A stretch of 64,000 nt of DNA from NCBI RefSeq assembly GCF_024753215.1, contig NZ_JANUGV010000002.1, positions 806,001-870,000 on the forward strand, read 5' to 3'. Positions 27,546-35,864 of the stretch are shown here, piece after piece; the stretch's first letter is position 1; each line of letters starts with the position of its first letter. This stretch comes from Massilia solisilvae (lineage in GTDB: Bacteria > Pseudomonadota > Gammaproteobacteria > Burkholderiales > Burkholderiaceae_D). A model generated the notes under the pieces. That model saw only the letters and a list, made by a program, of their open reading frames with translations. It made no database searches and was not told the origin of the DNA. The translations under genes and the position numbers were made by a program.

Positions 27546-28040
27546 CTAAGCGATGACCTTGTTTGCCGAAAGGTCCCAGCCGCCCATGGTGCTGCCACCA
27601 ACGCCGCCACTGATTTTCTGCTGGGTGTACTTCCATGTCACCTTGGCGAATTTTAATTGCAAGTGCTCTTGCATTCCGCCCGTCGGTTTTAAGCCAGGCT
27701 TCACTGAGCCGATCAGTACATGTTCCAGCACCATGTCGAAATACTTGACCCGCTCGCCGTTGCCGTCGGCGCGGAAGAACTCGAATTTTGCCTTCGGGAT
27801 GGTCTTGCCCATCGCGCAGTGTTGGAGCAAGAGCGGGGTGGATAGGTCGGTGAGCTTAGCCACCACGACCTCATCGAATTCGGCCCGCGCCGACGTATGG
27901 CCGCCGCTGGTCGAAACGACGGGACTGCTCGGTTGCTCCACGCCGAAGTCCACGTCCAGGCATTCGATCCAGTCCTTGTGCTTGTCGTCCATCGACTCGC
28001 CTTTGATTCCCTCGATTTGCAGATATGCGTCCACGGCCAT
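27546..28040 (-). CDS. hcp: Type VI secretion tube protein Hcp
   Basis: A 164-residue Hcp family protein that stacks as hexameric rings to form the type VI secretion tube. The typical start MAVDAYLQIEGIKGESMDDKH, the central LSTPLLLQHCAMGKTIPKAKFEFFRADG and the C-terminal LKFAKVTWKYTQQ strand are present, with normal length. The ATG at 28040 has an AGGAG-type site about 11 bp upstream. No other type VI structural gene (tss, vgrG, clpV) is in the window, so this is an orphan hcp that must use a machine encoded elsewhere. It leads the operon hcp-amidase-immunity. Confidence 0.92.
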   Translation of the reverse strand: MAVDAYLQIEGIKGESMDDKHKDWIECLDVDFGVEQPSSPVVSTSGGHTSARAEFDEVVVAKLTDLSTPLLLQHCAMGKTIPKAKFEFFRADGNGERVKYFDMVLEHVLIGSVKPGLKPTGGMQEHLQLKFAKVTWKYTQQKISGGVGGSTMGGWDLSANKVIA

Positions 28041-28503
28041 GATGATTCTTCTCCTGTTTGGTTGGACTACTTCGGGGCGGGCCGGCCTGACGGTTGCGGA
28101 CCACGCAGCGGCTGGGCAGTGCCATCGGAATAGAAATGAACGGACCATTGTTGCCCGTTGTGCTACGAGCCGAGTTGGCAGCGGTCAATTGCGCAGACGA
28201 CGGACATCAACCGAAGACGGAGCGCGCCAACCTAGCCGAGGTCAACCGTGGTAGAGGAAAAGCGTGTCCCTGCCTCTTTCAGCGCATTTCAAGCGGTACG
28301 CGGATCGCGACGAGGCCCCCAGCACGTGAGGCCGACGGCTACGCCAAGAAGCCCGCATACCGCCCGCTGACCAAATTCGAGAACCGCGGCTTCAAGCTGG
28401 GTCACGGCGTCTGGGACCTGATGTTTGTGAAGAAGTAGCCCACCTGGGCGCTGTTCCTGCGCGGCTGCCGCGAGCAGTCCCGCACGGCGATCACGCTGGC
28501 GGC

Positions 28504-28612
28504 AAGCTGGAAACAGAATTCGGCCTGGTCGATTCCTATCTGAAGGTGATGCAGTTCCGCCTGGGACAACGGTTGCGCTTCTCGCTGTTGCTGGAGCGCG
28601 CCCTCGAAGCGG
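28504..28612 (+). pseudogene. Relic of a LytS/YehU-type histidine kinase
   Basis: An open frame of about 36 codons reads like the region after the phospho-His in His_kinase (PF06580) proteins, with SYLKVMQFRLGQRLRFS matching the 'YL.i...R.g.rl' pattern. There is no start and the frame ends where repeat R3 begins, so the gene was cut by the repeat or by a linked deletion. The stretch upstream to 28160 has frames open by GC content but no recognisable gene. Confidence 0.5.
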
Positions 28613-28879
28613 GGCCGGGGGCAGATCCGGCAATGTGCCAAAATCGAACTACTGCGCATCCAGAAATATAATCACAGATCTGCGCAACCTGCGGTGGTAG
28701 CAAGAGACGGGCGCACATCGGGCAAAGGCCAAAATCGAACTGCTGTGCAGGCAGAGATACAATGCAGAGACTAGCGCAGCCTGCATCGATAGAGCGGTAG
28801 CCAGGGGCGGATTCGGCAGGAAGGGGCGCAAAAAGTTTGGTTCACGTCTGTCGTGTTGCCGGATCTGACCCCAGCAACG
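28613..28879. repeat. Accessory repeat R3
   Basis: The left end 'gggggcagatccggcaa' (28616-28632) and right end 'ttgccggatctgacccc' (28856-28872) are near-perfect inverted repeats. Between them the unit 'gccaaaatcgaact.ctg...cgcagcctgc' occurs twice (near 28634 and 28730). It has the same order of blocks as R2. It closes the accessory region on the right of the type VI cassette. Confidence 0.8.
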
Positions 28880-28967
28880 TATCGGCCAGCGCGCACCAGT
28901 TTCCTAGCGGAAATTTTGATGCCATTCATGGCATTTGAACTTCCCTTAGCTTCGAAGAGAAAGAATA

Positions 28968-29354
28968 ATGCCCCTACAAGCTTGCCACGAATGCGGCGCT
29001 CAAATTAGCAGTGAAGCAAAAACCTGCCCGCATTGCGGGGTGATCCCAAAAAACAGTGCAAACAAGGCATCTGCGGTAGTTGGAGGCATCGTGGCCGTCG
29101 CTGCTATCTGGTTCTACTTTGGCGGTGGACTAGAGCGGCAAGCAGCCCGAGACATGGCGAAAATTGAGATGCAAGTTGCTAACGACGCCGTCAAACAATA
29201 CGAGATCGCAAAGACATCTGGCTCTGCAATGGATAAGTGTGTTCAGGCTGGTTTCGTCGCCGCCGCATATCTGCAGGCCAAAGACGACGCCAACTACAAG
29301 GTTTGGAAGCAGACCGAAAGCGACGAATGCGGCGCAGCCGGTGTCCCTAGATAA
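28968..29354 (+). CDS. Zinc-ribbon membrane protein
   Basis: A 128-residue protein. An N-terminal four-Cys zinc ribbon (CHECGAQISSEAKTCPHCG, residues 6-24) is followed by one transmembrane helix (about 36-55) and a soluble helical domain with two Cys. This matches the zinc-ribbon plus single-helix architecture of many small bacterial proteins of unknown function. GC content is lower than in the flanking chromosome. It sits next to the accessory region and may be part of it. Between 29355 and 29508 only a doubtful 33-codon frame (29411-29512) is seen. Confidence 0.78.
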   Translation: MPLQACHECGAQISSEAKTCPHCGVIPKNSANKASAVVGGIVAVAAIWFYFGGGLERQAARDMAKIEMQVANDAVKQYEIAKTSGSAMDKCVQAGFVAAAYLQAKDDANYKVWKQTESDECGAAGVPR

Positions 29355-29508
29355 CGCTTTTGCTCAGAGGACGATTCAGCTATCGCGCTAAGCGGTTCTG
29401 TCTCCGGATAATGGCCGGGCAAGCTCTACAGCAAATGATCGAGCGACAGAAGGACGCAAGTGCCCAGGCACGACTCCTTGAGCACTTGCATCAACTAGCG
29501 CTGGCGGC

Positions 29509-30621
29509 TTAGCCGAGTGCGGGGTAGTCCGTATAGCCCACCGGCCCCGGCGTGTAGAACGTCTTCGGGTTCGGCACATTGAGCGGCGCATTTTTCTTCA
29601 AACGCAGCACCAGGTCCGGATTGGCGATAAACAGGCGCCCGAAAGCAACCGCATCTGCATGGCCCGATTCCACTGCCTGGATTGCCATCGCCCGGTCATA
29701 GCCGTTGTTGGCGATATAGGCGCCCTTGAACGTCTTGCGCGCCCAGGCGAAATCGAAGCCCGGCACGTCGCGCGCGCCGCCGGTGGCGCCTTCGACGAAA
29801 TGGATGAAGGCGATGCCGCGCTTGTTGAGCTCTTCAACCAAGTAACCGAAAACGGCTTGCGGATTGCTGTCCGAAATGTCGTTCGATGGCGTTACCGGCG
29901 ACAGGCGAATGCCGACGCGGCCGGCGCCAATTTCGGCGATGCACGCGTCCACCACTTCCAGCGCAAAGCGCGCACGATTTTGGACCGAGCCGCCGTACTC
30001 GTCGGTTCGCTTGTTCGTGCCGTCACGCAGGAACTGGTCGATCAGGTAGCCGTTGGCGCCGTGGATCTCCACGCCATCGAAGCCGGCGCGGATCGCATTG
30101 GCGGCGCCGCGGCGATATTCCGCCACCACCTGCTTGATGTCCTCCAGCGACAGCGCGCGCGGTTCGGGCGCGTCCACCTTGCCGTTGTGGGTGTACGCGG
30201 TCACGTTCGGCTTCACCGCCGACGGCGCCACGGGCTGCACGCCACCGGTCAGGTCCGGGTGCGACACGCGACCGACGTGCCAGATCTGCGCAAGGATCTT
30301 CGATCCCGCTTCGTGCACGGCGCGGGTGATCGGCTTCCAGCCTTCCACCTGTGCGTCCGAATAGATGCCCGGCGTGGCCATGTAGCCCTTGCCGACCGGG
30401 GACACTTGGGTGCCCTCGCTGATGATCAGGCCGGCGTTGCTGCGCTGGCGGTAGTATTCGATGTTCATTTCGCTGCCGGGAACGTCGCCGGCGGCTTCGT
30501 CGGCACGGCTGCGGGTCAGCGGCGCCATCACCACGCGGTTGGCAATCTCGATGTCGCCAATGCGGGTGGGCTGGAACAGTTTGCTCAGTGCTGCGTCTGC
30601 TGGGTTTGCGGCATTCGTCAT
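29509..30621 (-). CDS. nemA: Old yellow enzyme-family alkene reductase (NemA-like)
   Basis: A 370-residue FMN-dependent TIM-barrel oxidoreductase that reduces activated C=C bonds and nitro compounds with NAD(P)H. It has family motifs MAPLTRSRA, ISEGTQVSP.G, QIWHVGRVSHP, the substrate-binding His-Asn pair in GVEIHGANGYLIDQFL (HxxN), and the FMN-binding R in LSPVTPSND. The length is normal. It is divergent from a LysR-type gene with palindromes between them, so that regulator probably controls it, with electrophile or quinone stress as likely inducers. Confidence 0.93.
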   Translation of the reverse strand: MTNAANPADAALSKLFQPTRIGDIEIANRVVMAPLTRSRADEAAGDVPGSEMNIEYYRQRSNAGLIISEGTQVSPVGKGYMATPGIYSDAQVEGWKPITRAVHEAGSKILAQIWHVGRVSHPDLTGGVQPVAPSAVKPNVTAYTHNGKVDAPEPRALSLEDIKQVVAEYRRGAANAIRAGFDGVEIHGANGYLIDQFLRDGTNKRTDEYGGSVQNRARFALEVVDACIAEIGAGRVGIRLSPVTPSNDISDSNPQAVFGYLVEELNKRGIAFIHFVEGATGGARDVPGFDFAWARKTFKGAYIANNGYDRAMAIQAVESGHADAVAFGRLFIANPDLVLRLKKNAPLNVPNPKTFYTPGPVGYTDYPALG

Positions 30622-30683
30622 TGTTTCTCTTCCTTGTTCTGTAATCGGGCAGCGGCCCAGGACCGTGGCCCGGGCGCAAGATT

Positions 30684-30756
30684 GGAATTATGGACATTCC
30701 ACCCAGAATAAAAGAGGCAGGCCCGGGGATATAATTTATTCTTTGCAGGAATAAAT
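30684..30756. promoter_or_regulatory. Two dyads in the nemA-lysR intergenic region
   Basis: GGAAT-N7-ATTCC lies at 30684-30700. ATTTATTC-N7-GAATAAAT, a perfect 8-bp dyad, lies at 30734-30756, ending 9 bp before the LysR start. Both have a 7-base spacer and both contain GAAT/ATTC, so they may be two sites of the same regulator, the second serving autorepression. Confidence 0.55.
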
Positions 30757-30765
30757 GGGCCAATA

Positions 30766-31710
30766 ATGGACAGGCTGCGGTGGATGGAAACCTTTGCCCG
30801 GATCGTGGAGACCGGCAGCTTCTCGGCGGTTGCGCGCGAGATGATGACGACGCAGCCCGCGGTCAGCAAGCAATTGCAGGCGCTGGAAAAGCACCTGGGC
30901 ACCAAGCTGTTGGTGCGCTCCACCCGCAGCCACTCGCTAACCGAAGCCGGGCGGCTCTATTACGAGCGCTGCCGGCAGGTGCTGGATACGTTGGAGGAGG
31001 CGCGGCTGGAAGTGCACCGCGCCGAACACGAGATATCGGGATTGCTGCGGGTGGCCGCGCCTGCCGCGTTCGGCCGGCTGCATATCGTGCCGCGGCTGGC
31101 TGCATTCTACGAACGTTACCCGAAGATCAAGGTCGAGCTGCAGCTGGACGACAGCTTCGTCGATCTGGTGGGCGCCGGCATCGATGTCGCGTTCAGGGTG
31201 GGGGAGCTCAAGGACAGCCGCTTGATCGCGCGGCGCATCGGCACGGCCCATCGCGCCACGCTCGCCTCACCGGCCTATCTTGCCCGCTACGGCGAGCCGC
31301 GCCATCCGTCCGAGCTGGCGCATCACCAGTGCCTCGTCTATACCGGGCTGGCCAACATCAACGAATGGATTTACAAGGATGAGGGCAATGCCGACATTGT
31401 GGTACGCATCGGCGGCAACTTCCGCTCGAATAGTTCGGAGGCGATTCGTCAGGCCGTGCGCGAGGGCCTGGGCATCAGCTATTCGACGCAGTGGATCTAT
31501 GGCGACGATATTCGCCACGGCCGCATCAAGCCCATCCTGACCCAGTACCGGCCGCCGTCGCTGCCCCTGAACGTGGTCTTCCAGCCCGCGCGGCGGCCCT
31601 CGCTCAAGGTGAACCACTTCGTGTCCTTCTTTGCAGATGCGTTTCGCCAGGACCCCGACATTGGCGAGATGCTGACCGAGACCGCGTCAAAGTCCATCAC
31701 CAAGGACTAG
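30766..31710 (+). CDS. LysR-type transcriptional regulator
   Basis: A 314-residue protein. The winged helix-turn-helix (1-60, FARIVETGSFSAVAREMMTTQPAVSKQLQALEKHLGTKLLVR) is followed by a periplasmic-binding-like effector domain (about 90-300) of the CrgA/AaeR type, with GLLRVAAPAAFGRLHIVPRL and the GIDVAFRVGELKDS segment. It is transcribed away from nemA. The dyads between the genes suggest direct control of nemA and of itself. Confidence 0.93.
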   Translation: MDRLRWMETFARIVETGSFSAVAREMMTTQPAVSKQLQALEKHLGTKLLVRSTRSHSLTEAGRLYYERCRQVLDTLEEARLEVHRAEHEISGLLRVAAPAAFGRLHIVPRLAAFYERYPKIKVELQLDDSFVDLVGAGIDVAFRVGELKDSRLIARRIGTAHRATLASPAYLARYGEPRHPSELAHHQCLVYTGLANINEWIYKDEGNADIVVRIGGNFRSNSSEAIRQAVREGLGISYSTQWIYGDDIRHGRIKPILTQYRPPSLPLNVVFQPARRPSLKVNHFVSFFADAFRQDPDIGEMLTETASKSITKD

Positions 31711-31758
31711 TTTCGCGCCTGGTTCCTTGATCTCTGTTCATTTTCAGACAGCTCGACT

Positions 31759-31787
31759 TTAAACATGTAGATTGAATGCATGTTTAA
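31759..31787. promoter_or_regulatory. Operator-like dyad before the SDR gene
   Basis: TTAAACATG-N11-CATGTTTAA is a perfect 9-bp dyad in an otherwise GC-rich area, weakly extended outward by CGACT and AGTCG. It lies 61 bp before the dehydrogenase start, so it likely overlaps its promoter. No regulator gene for it is identified in the window; the neighbouring LysR is possible. Confidence 0.55.
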
Positions 31788-31847
31788 TGGTAGAGTCGTT
31801 TTCGTTGACTTCTGCAACCTCACACACTTCCTTTTTTGGAGAAGCAT

Positions 31848-32597
31848 ATGAAACGGCTGGACGGGAAAACCGCTGTAGTAACGGGCGCAAGCAGCGGTAT
31901 CGGGCGCGCGATTGTTGAACGATTCGTGGCCGAAGGCGCGAAGGTGTTCGCGTTTGCGCGCAATGCCGAGGCGCTGAAATCCCTGGAAGCGGCATACCCC
32001 GGCCAGGTCGTTGCGATCACCGGCGACGTGACCCGGCAGGCCGACTTGCGTCAACTGGTCGAATCGGTCCTGAAGCACACCGACGCCATCGATATCCTGG
32101 TCCCGAACGCCGGTATTGCCCGCGTCGTGGGATTCGACGATAGCACCGCCGAGGCATTCTCCGAACAGTTCTCGGTCAACCTGTTCGGCGCCGCCGAAAC
32201 AGCGCGCCTGTTCGTGCCGCATATTCGCAAGGGTGGATCGATCCAGTTCATCACTACCTTCCTGACGCAGGTCGGTTTTCCTGGCCTTGCCATTTACAGC
32301 GCCAGCAAAGCGGCGCTCAAGTCCTTGTCGCAGACGCTGGCGGCGGAATTGGCGCCGCGTGGCATCCGCGTGAACGCGATTGCGCCGGGCCCGATCGCGA
32401 CGCCGTTGTGGGGCACGGTCGGCTTGCCGGCAGATGTGCTCGGCACTGTGGCGGCGCAGATCAATGCGCGGCTGATGCAAGGGAAGTTCGGCGAGCCTGG
32501 CGATATTGCTGCAACTTCCGTGTTCCTGGCTTCGGATGAGGCAAAGAACATTTATGGCCAGGAGATTGTTGTCGACGGAGGGTACACCGTCGGCTAA
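31848..32597 (+). CDS. Short-chain dehydrogenase/reductase
   Basis: A 249-residue classical SDR. It has the NAD(P)-binding TGASSGIG (12-19), NAG (87-89), active-site YSASK with Tyr150 and Lys154, and a C-terminal GGYTVG. The usual catalytic Ser, about 13 residues before the Tyr, appears to be Thr137 (FITTFLT), an uncommon but tolerated change. The ATG at 31848 is chosen; the longer TTG start at 31836 consumes the ribosome site. Substrate unknown. Confidence 0.9.
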   Translation: MKRLDGKTAVVTGASSGIGRAIVERFVAEGAKVFAFARNAEALKSLEAAYPGQVVAITGDVTRQADLRQLVESVLKHTDAIDILVPNAGIARVVGFDDSTAEAFSEQFSVNLFGAAETARLFVPHIRKGGSIQFITTFLTQVGFPGLAIYSASKAALKSLSQTLAAELAPRGIRVNAIAPGPIATPLWGTVGLPADVLGTVAAQINARLMQGKFGEPGDIAATSVFLASDEAKNIYGQEIVVDGGYTVG

Positions 32598-32616
32598 GAC
32601 GGTCAGGGCAGGCAGG

Positions 32617-33039
32617 CTAGGGCGGCGGCGCCTGCCGTCCGGGATCATGCGGCGCAGGCGCGGTTTGCGCGCCGGCGTTGCCCAGGTCGCTGATCGACAC
32701 CATGCCCACCAGCTCCATCTCGCGGCTCACGACCGGAAGGCGGTGGGCCTGGCGTTCCCCCATCAGTTGCAAGACCTCGCCTTGCGGCTCGTCCTCGAAC
32801 ACCCACGGCACGTCAGTGCTCATCACGTCGGCCACGCGCGCGGTGGTCGGCGCCAGCCCTTGGGCTACCGCGCGCACGACGATATCGCGGTCCGTGATCA
32901 TGCCCATCAGCCGGCTGCCATGGCACACGGGCAGCGCAACAAGATCCAGGTCGCGCAACAGCTCGGCGGCCCGTTGCAGGCTCGCGTCCGGCGGGATCAC
33001 GGCAACGTCGCGGGTCATGACTTCCGAAATCGGTCGCAT
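32617..33039 (-). CDS. CBS-domain protein
   Basis: A 140-residue cytosolic protein made of a CBS pair (about 1-60 and 65-120; VMTRDVAVIPPDASLQRAA, GMITDRDIVVRAV, VMSTDVPWVFEDEP, VGMVSISDL). CBS pairs bind adenosine nucleotides and sense energy state. The last 20 residues are Pro/Ala-rich. The ATG at 33039 has GGAGA upstream. It stands alone and is convergent with the SDR gene. Confidence 0.9.
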   Translation of the reverse strand: MRPISEVMTRDVAVIPPDASLQRAAELLRDLDLVALPVCHGSRLMGMITDRDIVVRAVAQGLAPTTARVADVMSTDVPWVFEDEPQGEVLQLMGERQAHRLPVVSREMELVGMVSISDLGNAGAQTAPAPHDPGRQAPPP

Positions 33040-33161
33040 CGTCGTCTCCTTTGGGCCACTCCTTTTGAATCGGCGCGGACGCCAAAGTTTCGGTGAAATT
33101 GCGAAGCCTCCTGCTTTCGGTGCGACAATAGCCTTGTTCCGCAATCAAGCAGGGTGAACTC

Positions 33162-33593
33162 ATGAAAGTGCTTCCCAGCTGGGTCCTGGTCGCGCTGGGC
33201 TCGGCGTTCTTTGCCGCGCTCACGGCGCTGTTCGGCAAACTTGGCGTGGCCGGCATCAATTCGAACATGGCCACGTTCATCCGCACCATCGTCATCATGG
33301 TCGTCACTGCCGGCATTTTGTCGATGCGCTCGGAGTGGCAGAAGCCGGAAAGCATTTCGGCGTACAGCTGGCTGTTCCTGGTCCTGTCCGGCATTGCGAC
33401 CGGGCTGTCGTGGCTGTGCTACTACCGTGCCTTGCAGCTCGGGCCAGTGAGCAAGGTGGCGCCGGTGGACAAGCTCAGCGTCGCCATCGCGATCGTGCTG
33501 GGTATCGTGTTCGCGGGCGAGCAGCTGACCTGGCAGGTCGCGCTGGGCGGTGCGCTGATCGTGGCCGGCTCGGTCGTCATCATCTTGTTCTAG
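33162..33593 (+). CDS. Half-size DMT/EamA-like membrane transporter
   Basis: A 143-residue protein with four to five transmembrane helices and a single EamA repeat (ALYR-like motif WLCYYRALQLGPVSKVAPVDKLSVAIAIVLG). It is half the usual ten-helix transporter, so it probably works as a dimer like small multidrug resistance proteins. It ends 9 bp before the VIT1-type gene and is probably cotranscribed with it. Substrate unknown. Confidence 0.85.
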   Translation: MKVLPSWVLVALGSAFFAALTALFGKLGVAGINSNMATFIRTIVIMVVTAGILSMRSEWQKPESISAYSWLFLVLSGIATGLSWLCYYRALQLGPVSKVAPVDKLSVAIAIVLGIVFAGEQLTWQVALGGALIVAGSVVIILF

Positions 33594-33602
33594 GAGGTTT
33601 TC

Positions 33603-34298
33603 ATGCCAGCACCACACCGCGAACGGCATCGTCTCGGGTCCATCGGCTGGCTGCGCGCCGCCGTGCTGGGTGCCAATGACGGCATCGTCTCCACCTCGAG
33701 CCTGGTGCTCGGGGTGGCTGCCGCCCATGCCAGCCACGGCAGCATCGTCACGGCCACGCTGGCCGGGCTGGTGGCGGGCGCCATGTCGATGGCGACCGGC
33801 GAGTACGTGTCGGTGCAGTCGCAGGCCGATACGGAGAAAGCCGCGCTGGATACCGAGCGCATGGAGCTGCGCCAGAAACCGGAGGCGGAGCACCGCGAGC
33901 TGGCGGACATCTACGTGCAGCGCGGGCTGGCCCCGGCGCTGGCCAAGCAGGTCGCCACCGAACTGATGGGGCACGACGCGCTCGATGCGCATGCGCGCGA
34001 CGAGCTGGGGATTTCCAAGACGCTGGCGGCGCGGCCGCTGGAGGCCGCGTTCGCGTCCGCGCTCAGCTTCGCGGCCGGCGCGTTCATGCCGCTGCTGGTG
34101 GTGCTGCTCACCCCGCACGAGCAGCTGATACCGGTGATGGTTGTGGCCTCACTGGTGTTCCTGGCGGTGCTTGGCGGGGTCGCCGCGCGGGCAGGCGGGG
34201 CGCCCGTCGGCCCGGGTGTGGCGAGGGTGACGTTCTGGAGCGCCTTGTCGATGGCGGCGGCGGCGCTGGTCGGCATCATGTTCGGCGCGCCCGCTTGA
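33603..34298 (+). CDS. VIT1/CCC1-family divalent metal transporter
   Basis: A 231-residue membrane protein. It has the signature LGANDGIVSTSSLVLGVAAA in helix 1, SMATGEYVSVQSQADTEKA with the following acidic cytoplasmic helices (metal-binding domain), and three C-terminal helices. Relatives move iron or manganese out of the cytosol. A strong AGGAGG ribosome site lies just upstream. It probably forms an operon with the small EamA protein. Confidence 0.9.
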   Translation: MPAPHRERHRLGSIGWLRAAVLGANDGIVSTSSLVLGVAAAHASHGSIVTATLAGLVAGAMSMATGEYVSVQSQADTEKAALDTERMELRQKPEAEHRELADIYVQRGLAPALAKQVATELMGHDALDAHARDELGISKTLAARPLEAAFASALSFAAGAFMPLLVVLLTPHEQLIPVMVVASLVFLAVLGGVAARAGGAPVGPGVARVTFWSALSMAAAALVGIMFGAPA

Positions 34299-34363
34299 GT
34301 CGGCGCCCAGCGCTGGTACAGGCCGCGTTACGTGCCGAGTCACGCACGTAGCGCGGGCAGCGC

Positions 34364-34577
34364 TTATTTCCTGGTGTCGATCTGGTAGTCGGCAGCGTGA
34401 CCGTCAGCACGGCCAGCACCTTGAACGCCGTGCATGCCCATGCCGTGCGCCTGTTTCACCAGCGCCTTGAAGTCGTCCAGCGAGCCGAATTCCGGGTTGA
34501 CGGCGGTGTGGTAGCGGGAACAGGGCGGTGCAGATGGCAAACCTCAATACGCGCAGCGAACGGGCGCGGTGTCTCAT
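34364..34577 (-). pseudogene. Remnant of a secreted GH13 alpha-amylase
   Basis: On the minus strand an ATG at 34577 begins a signal-peptide-like leader (RSLRVLRFAICTALFPLP). After a frame shift, near 34515-34420, the text reads YHTAVNPEFGSLDDFKALVK followed by QAHGMGMHG, matching the conserved GH13 region before the first catalytic-domain Asp motif. A short unrelated tail ends at a stop at 34364. Most of the gene is deleted. The rest of 34578-34785 is lower in GC and shows no gene. Confidence 0.6.
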
Positions 34578-34785
34578 CTTTTCTTGTCCTTGATTTATTC
34601 GAGGCATTGTTTTTCGTGCAGATTGCAAGGGAGGAGCGTGCTTTCCGGGACACGTTTTTGTTGCGTTTGTGTCGTCAGAGAATGCCGACAAAAAAACGAG
34701 AACATTTGAGGGATGGTTTGTGGGATTTTGGACAGATGAATCCGCTGGCAAAGAGGATAAGGTAGAGGCGTAAAGAGGCCACGCC

Positions 34786-35718
34786 ATGAAACCGTCAATT
34801 CTAGTGTTCGCTGCTCTTGGAGGATACGCGGCGTTTGCGTGCGCGCAGACCCAGGACGGGGTTGCGTTTTACACGCGTGACCCGGCTGGCGCTGCAGCAC
34901 GTCCTCCGGCCGTGCCGCTGCCGGGCGTGCTGCCGGGGGCGCCGTACATGGGTGGTTCGATGCTGCCGCCGTCCGGGCGCGAGTACAGCCTCGACTACCT
35001 CGCGCTGGCCGACGTGGGCGAGCCGTCTGGCGGAGACGCGGCCGGCCACGCCGCCAGCGTCATCGCCAACGGCAACCGGCGCGCCGACGGCACCATGCAG
35101 TTCCACAGCCCGCCCGTCAAGGGGTTTTCCGCCGGCGCATCGTACTCCAGCGACACGAGTTACCGCGACCCCGGCAACCGGGCCTGGGGCATGTCGCTGG
35201 CTTATCAGCTTGGCCCGCTCACGCTGCGCGCGGCGCACCAGAACCGGCACGTGGCCAAGGTGCGGCTGTACGACCTGGCCGGCAACAACATGGAAGCGAA
35301 GAACTCGCTGATTGCGGCCAACATGCGCTTTGGCTGGGGCACGGCCTACGCCGGCTTCAGCGCCAACAACGGCTGGGGGAGCACGCCGCTGTTCAACCCC
35401 GACAATCCCTATGGCGCGTCGATGGCCACCACGCCGTCCACCGACAGCCGCGACGTGCTGTTCGGCGTGGCAGTGCCGGTCGGGCGTGCCACCACGCTGC
35501 TCGCTTCCTTCGTCCACAAGAACGACCGCGACCCGGCCAACCGCGACGCCAACCAGTTCGCGCTGGGGGCGTCGTATGCGGTCGACCGTCATACCGATTT
35601 CTACGCGGCCTGGTCGCACACACAGAACCTCAGCGCCGCTGGCCAGCCGCGCACCAGCTACGATGCGCCCGGCCGCACCAGCTCGGCCCTGAGCTTTGGC
35701 ATGCGGCACGCCTTCTGA
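34786..35718 (+). CDS. Porin-like outer membrane beta-barrel protein
   Basis: A 310-residue exported protein (signal peptide about 1-21, ending CAQ). It has alternating amphipathic strands with Gly/aromatic turns (GTAYAGFSANNGWGSTPLF, QFALGASYAVDRHTDFYAAW) and ends in SFGMRHAF, the C-terminal Phe needed by the BAM machinery. The style is that of Porin_4 (Neisseria/Burkholderia type) porins. It is shorter than the usual 350-400 residues, and the N-terminal 60 residues are Pro-rich rather than barrel-like, so it may be a diverged or reduced porin. It stands alone. Confidence 0.75.
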   Translation: MKPSILVFAALGGYAAFACAQTQDGVAFYTRDPAGAAARPPAVPLPGVLPGAPYMGGSMLPPSGREYSLDYLALADVGEPSGGDAAGHAASVIANGNRRADGTMQFHSPPVKGFSAGASYSSDTSYRDPGNRAWGMSLAYQLGPLTLRAAHQNRHVAKVRLYDLAGNNMEAKNSLIAANMRFGWGTAYAGFSANNGWGSTPLFNPDNPYGASMATTPSTDSRDVLFGVAVPVGRATTLLASFVHKNDRDPANRDANQFALGASYAVDRHTDFYAAWSHTQNLSAAGQPRTSYDAPGRTSSALSFGMRHAF

Positions 35719-35864
35719 GGCTACGCTGCGCCGCGTCAATTGAAAATTCGGTAGCCTGTGGCGATGGCATCCACCATCCGCAACGCCCCGGCGCGGCGCA
35801 TTGCGCGCACCTGCGTGCGCGTGTCTCCGTCGTCGCCACGGCTTGCTTCACAGGGAGAGACATC

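Noticed and set aside
28094-28438. Plus-strand open frame of 114 codons right of hcp
   Set aside because: No ribosome site, no signal or domain, composition of a chance GC-rich frame; only the end ([20 protein letters not shown]) looks protein-like and may be part of an old relic.
24628-28879. Repeats R1-R3 as integron attC sites with gene cassettes
   Set aside because: They lack paired RYYYAAC/GTTRRRY core sites and vary in length by carrying internal tandem blocks; no integron integrase is present.
24541-29000. Duplicated tRNA-Ser 3' end marking the far island border
   Set aside because: No second copy of the last 18-20 bases of the tRNA was found in the accessory region; 'gtgcgaatccgc' at 24631 is too short a match.
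29411-29512. 33-codon frame between the zinc-ribbon gene and nemA
   Set aside because: No ribosome site or similarity; too short to support.
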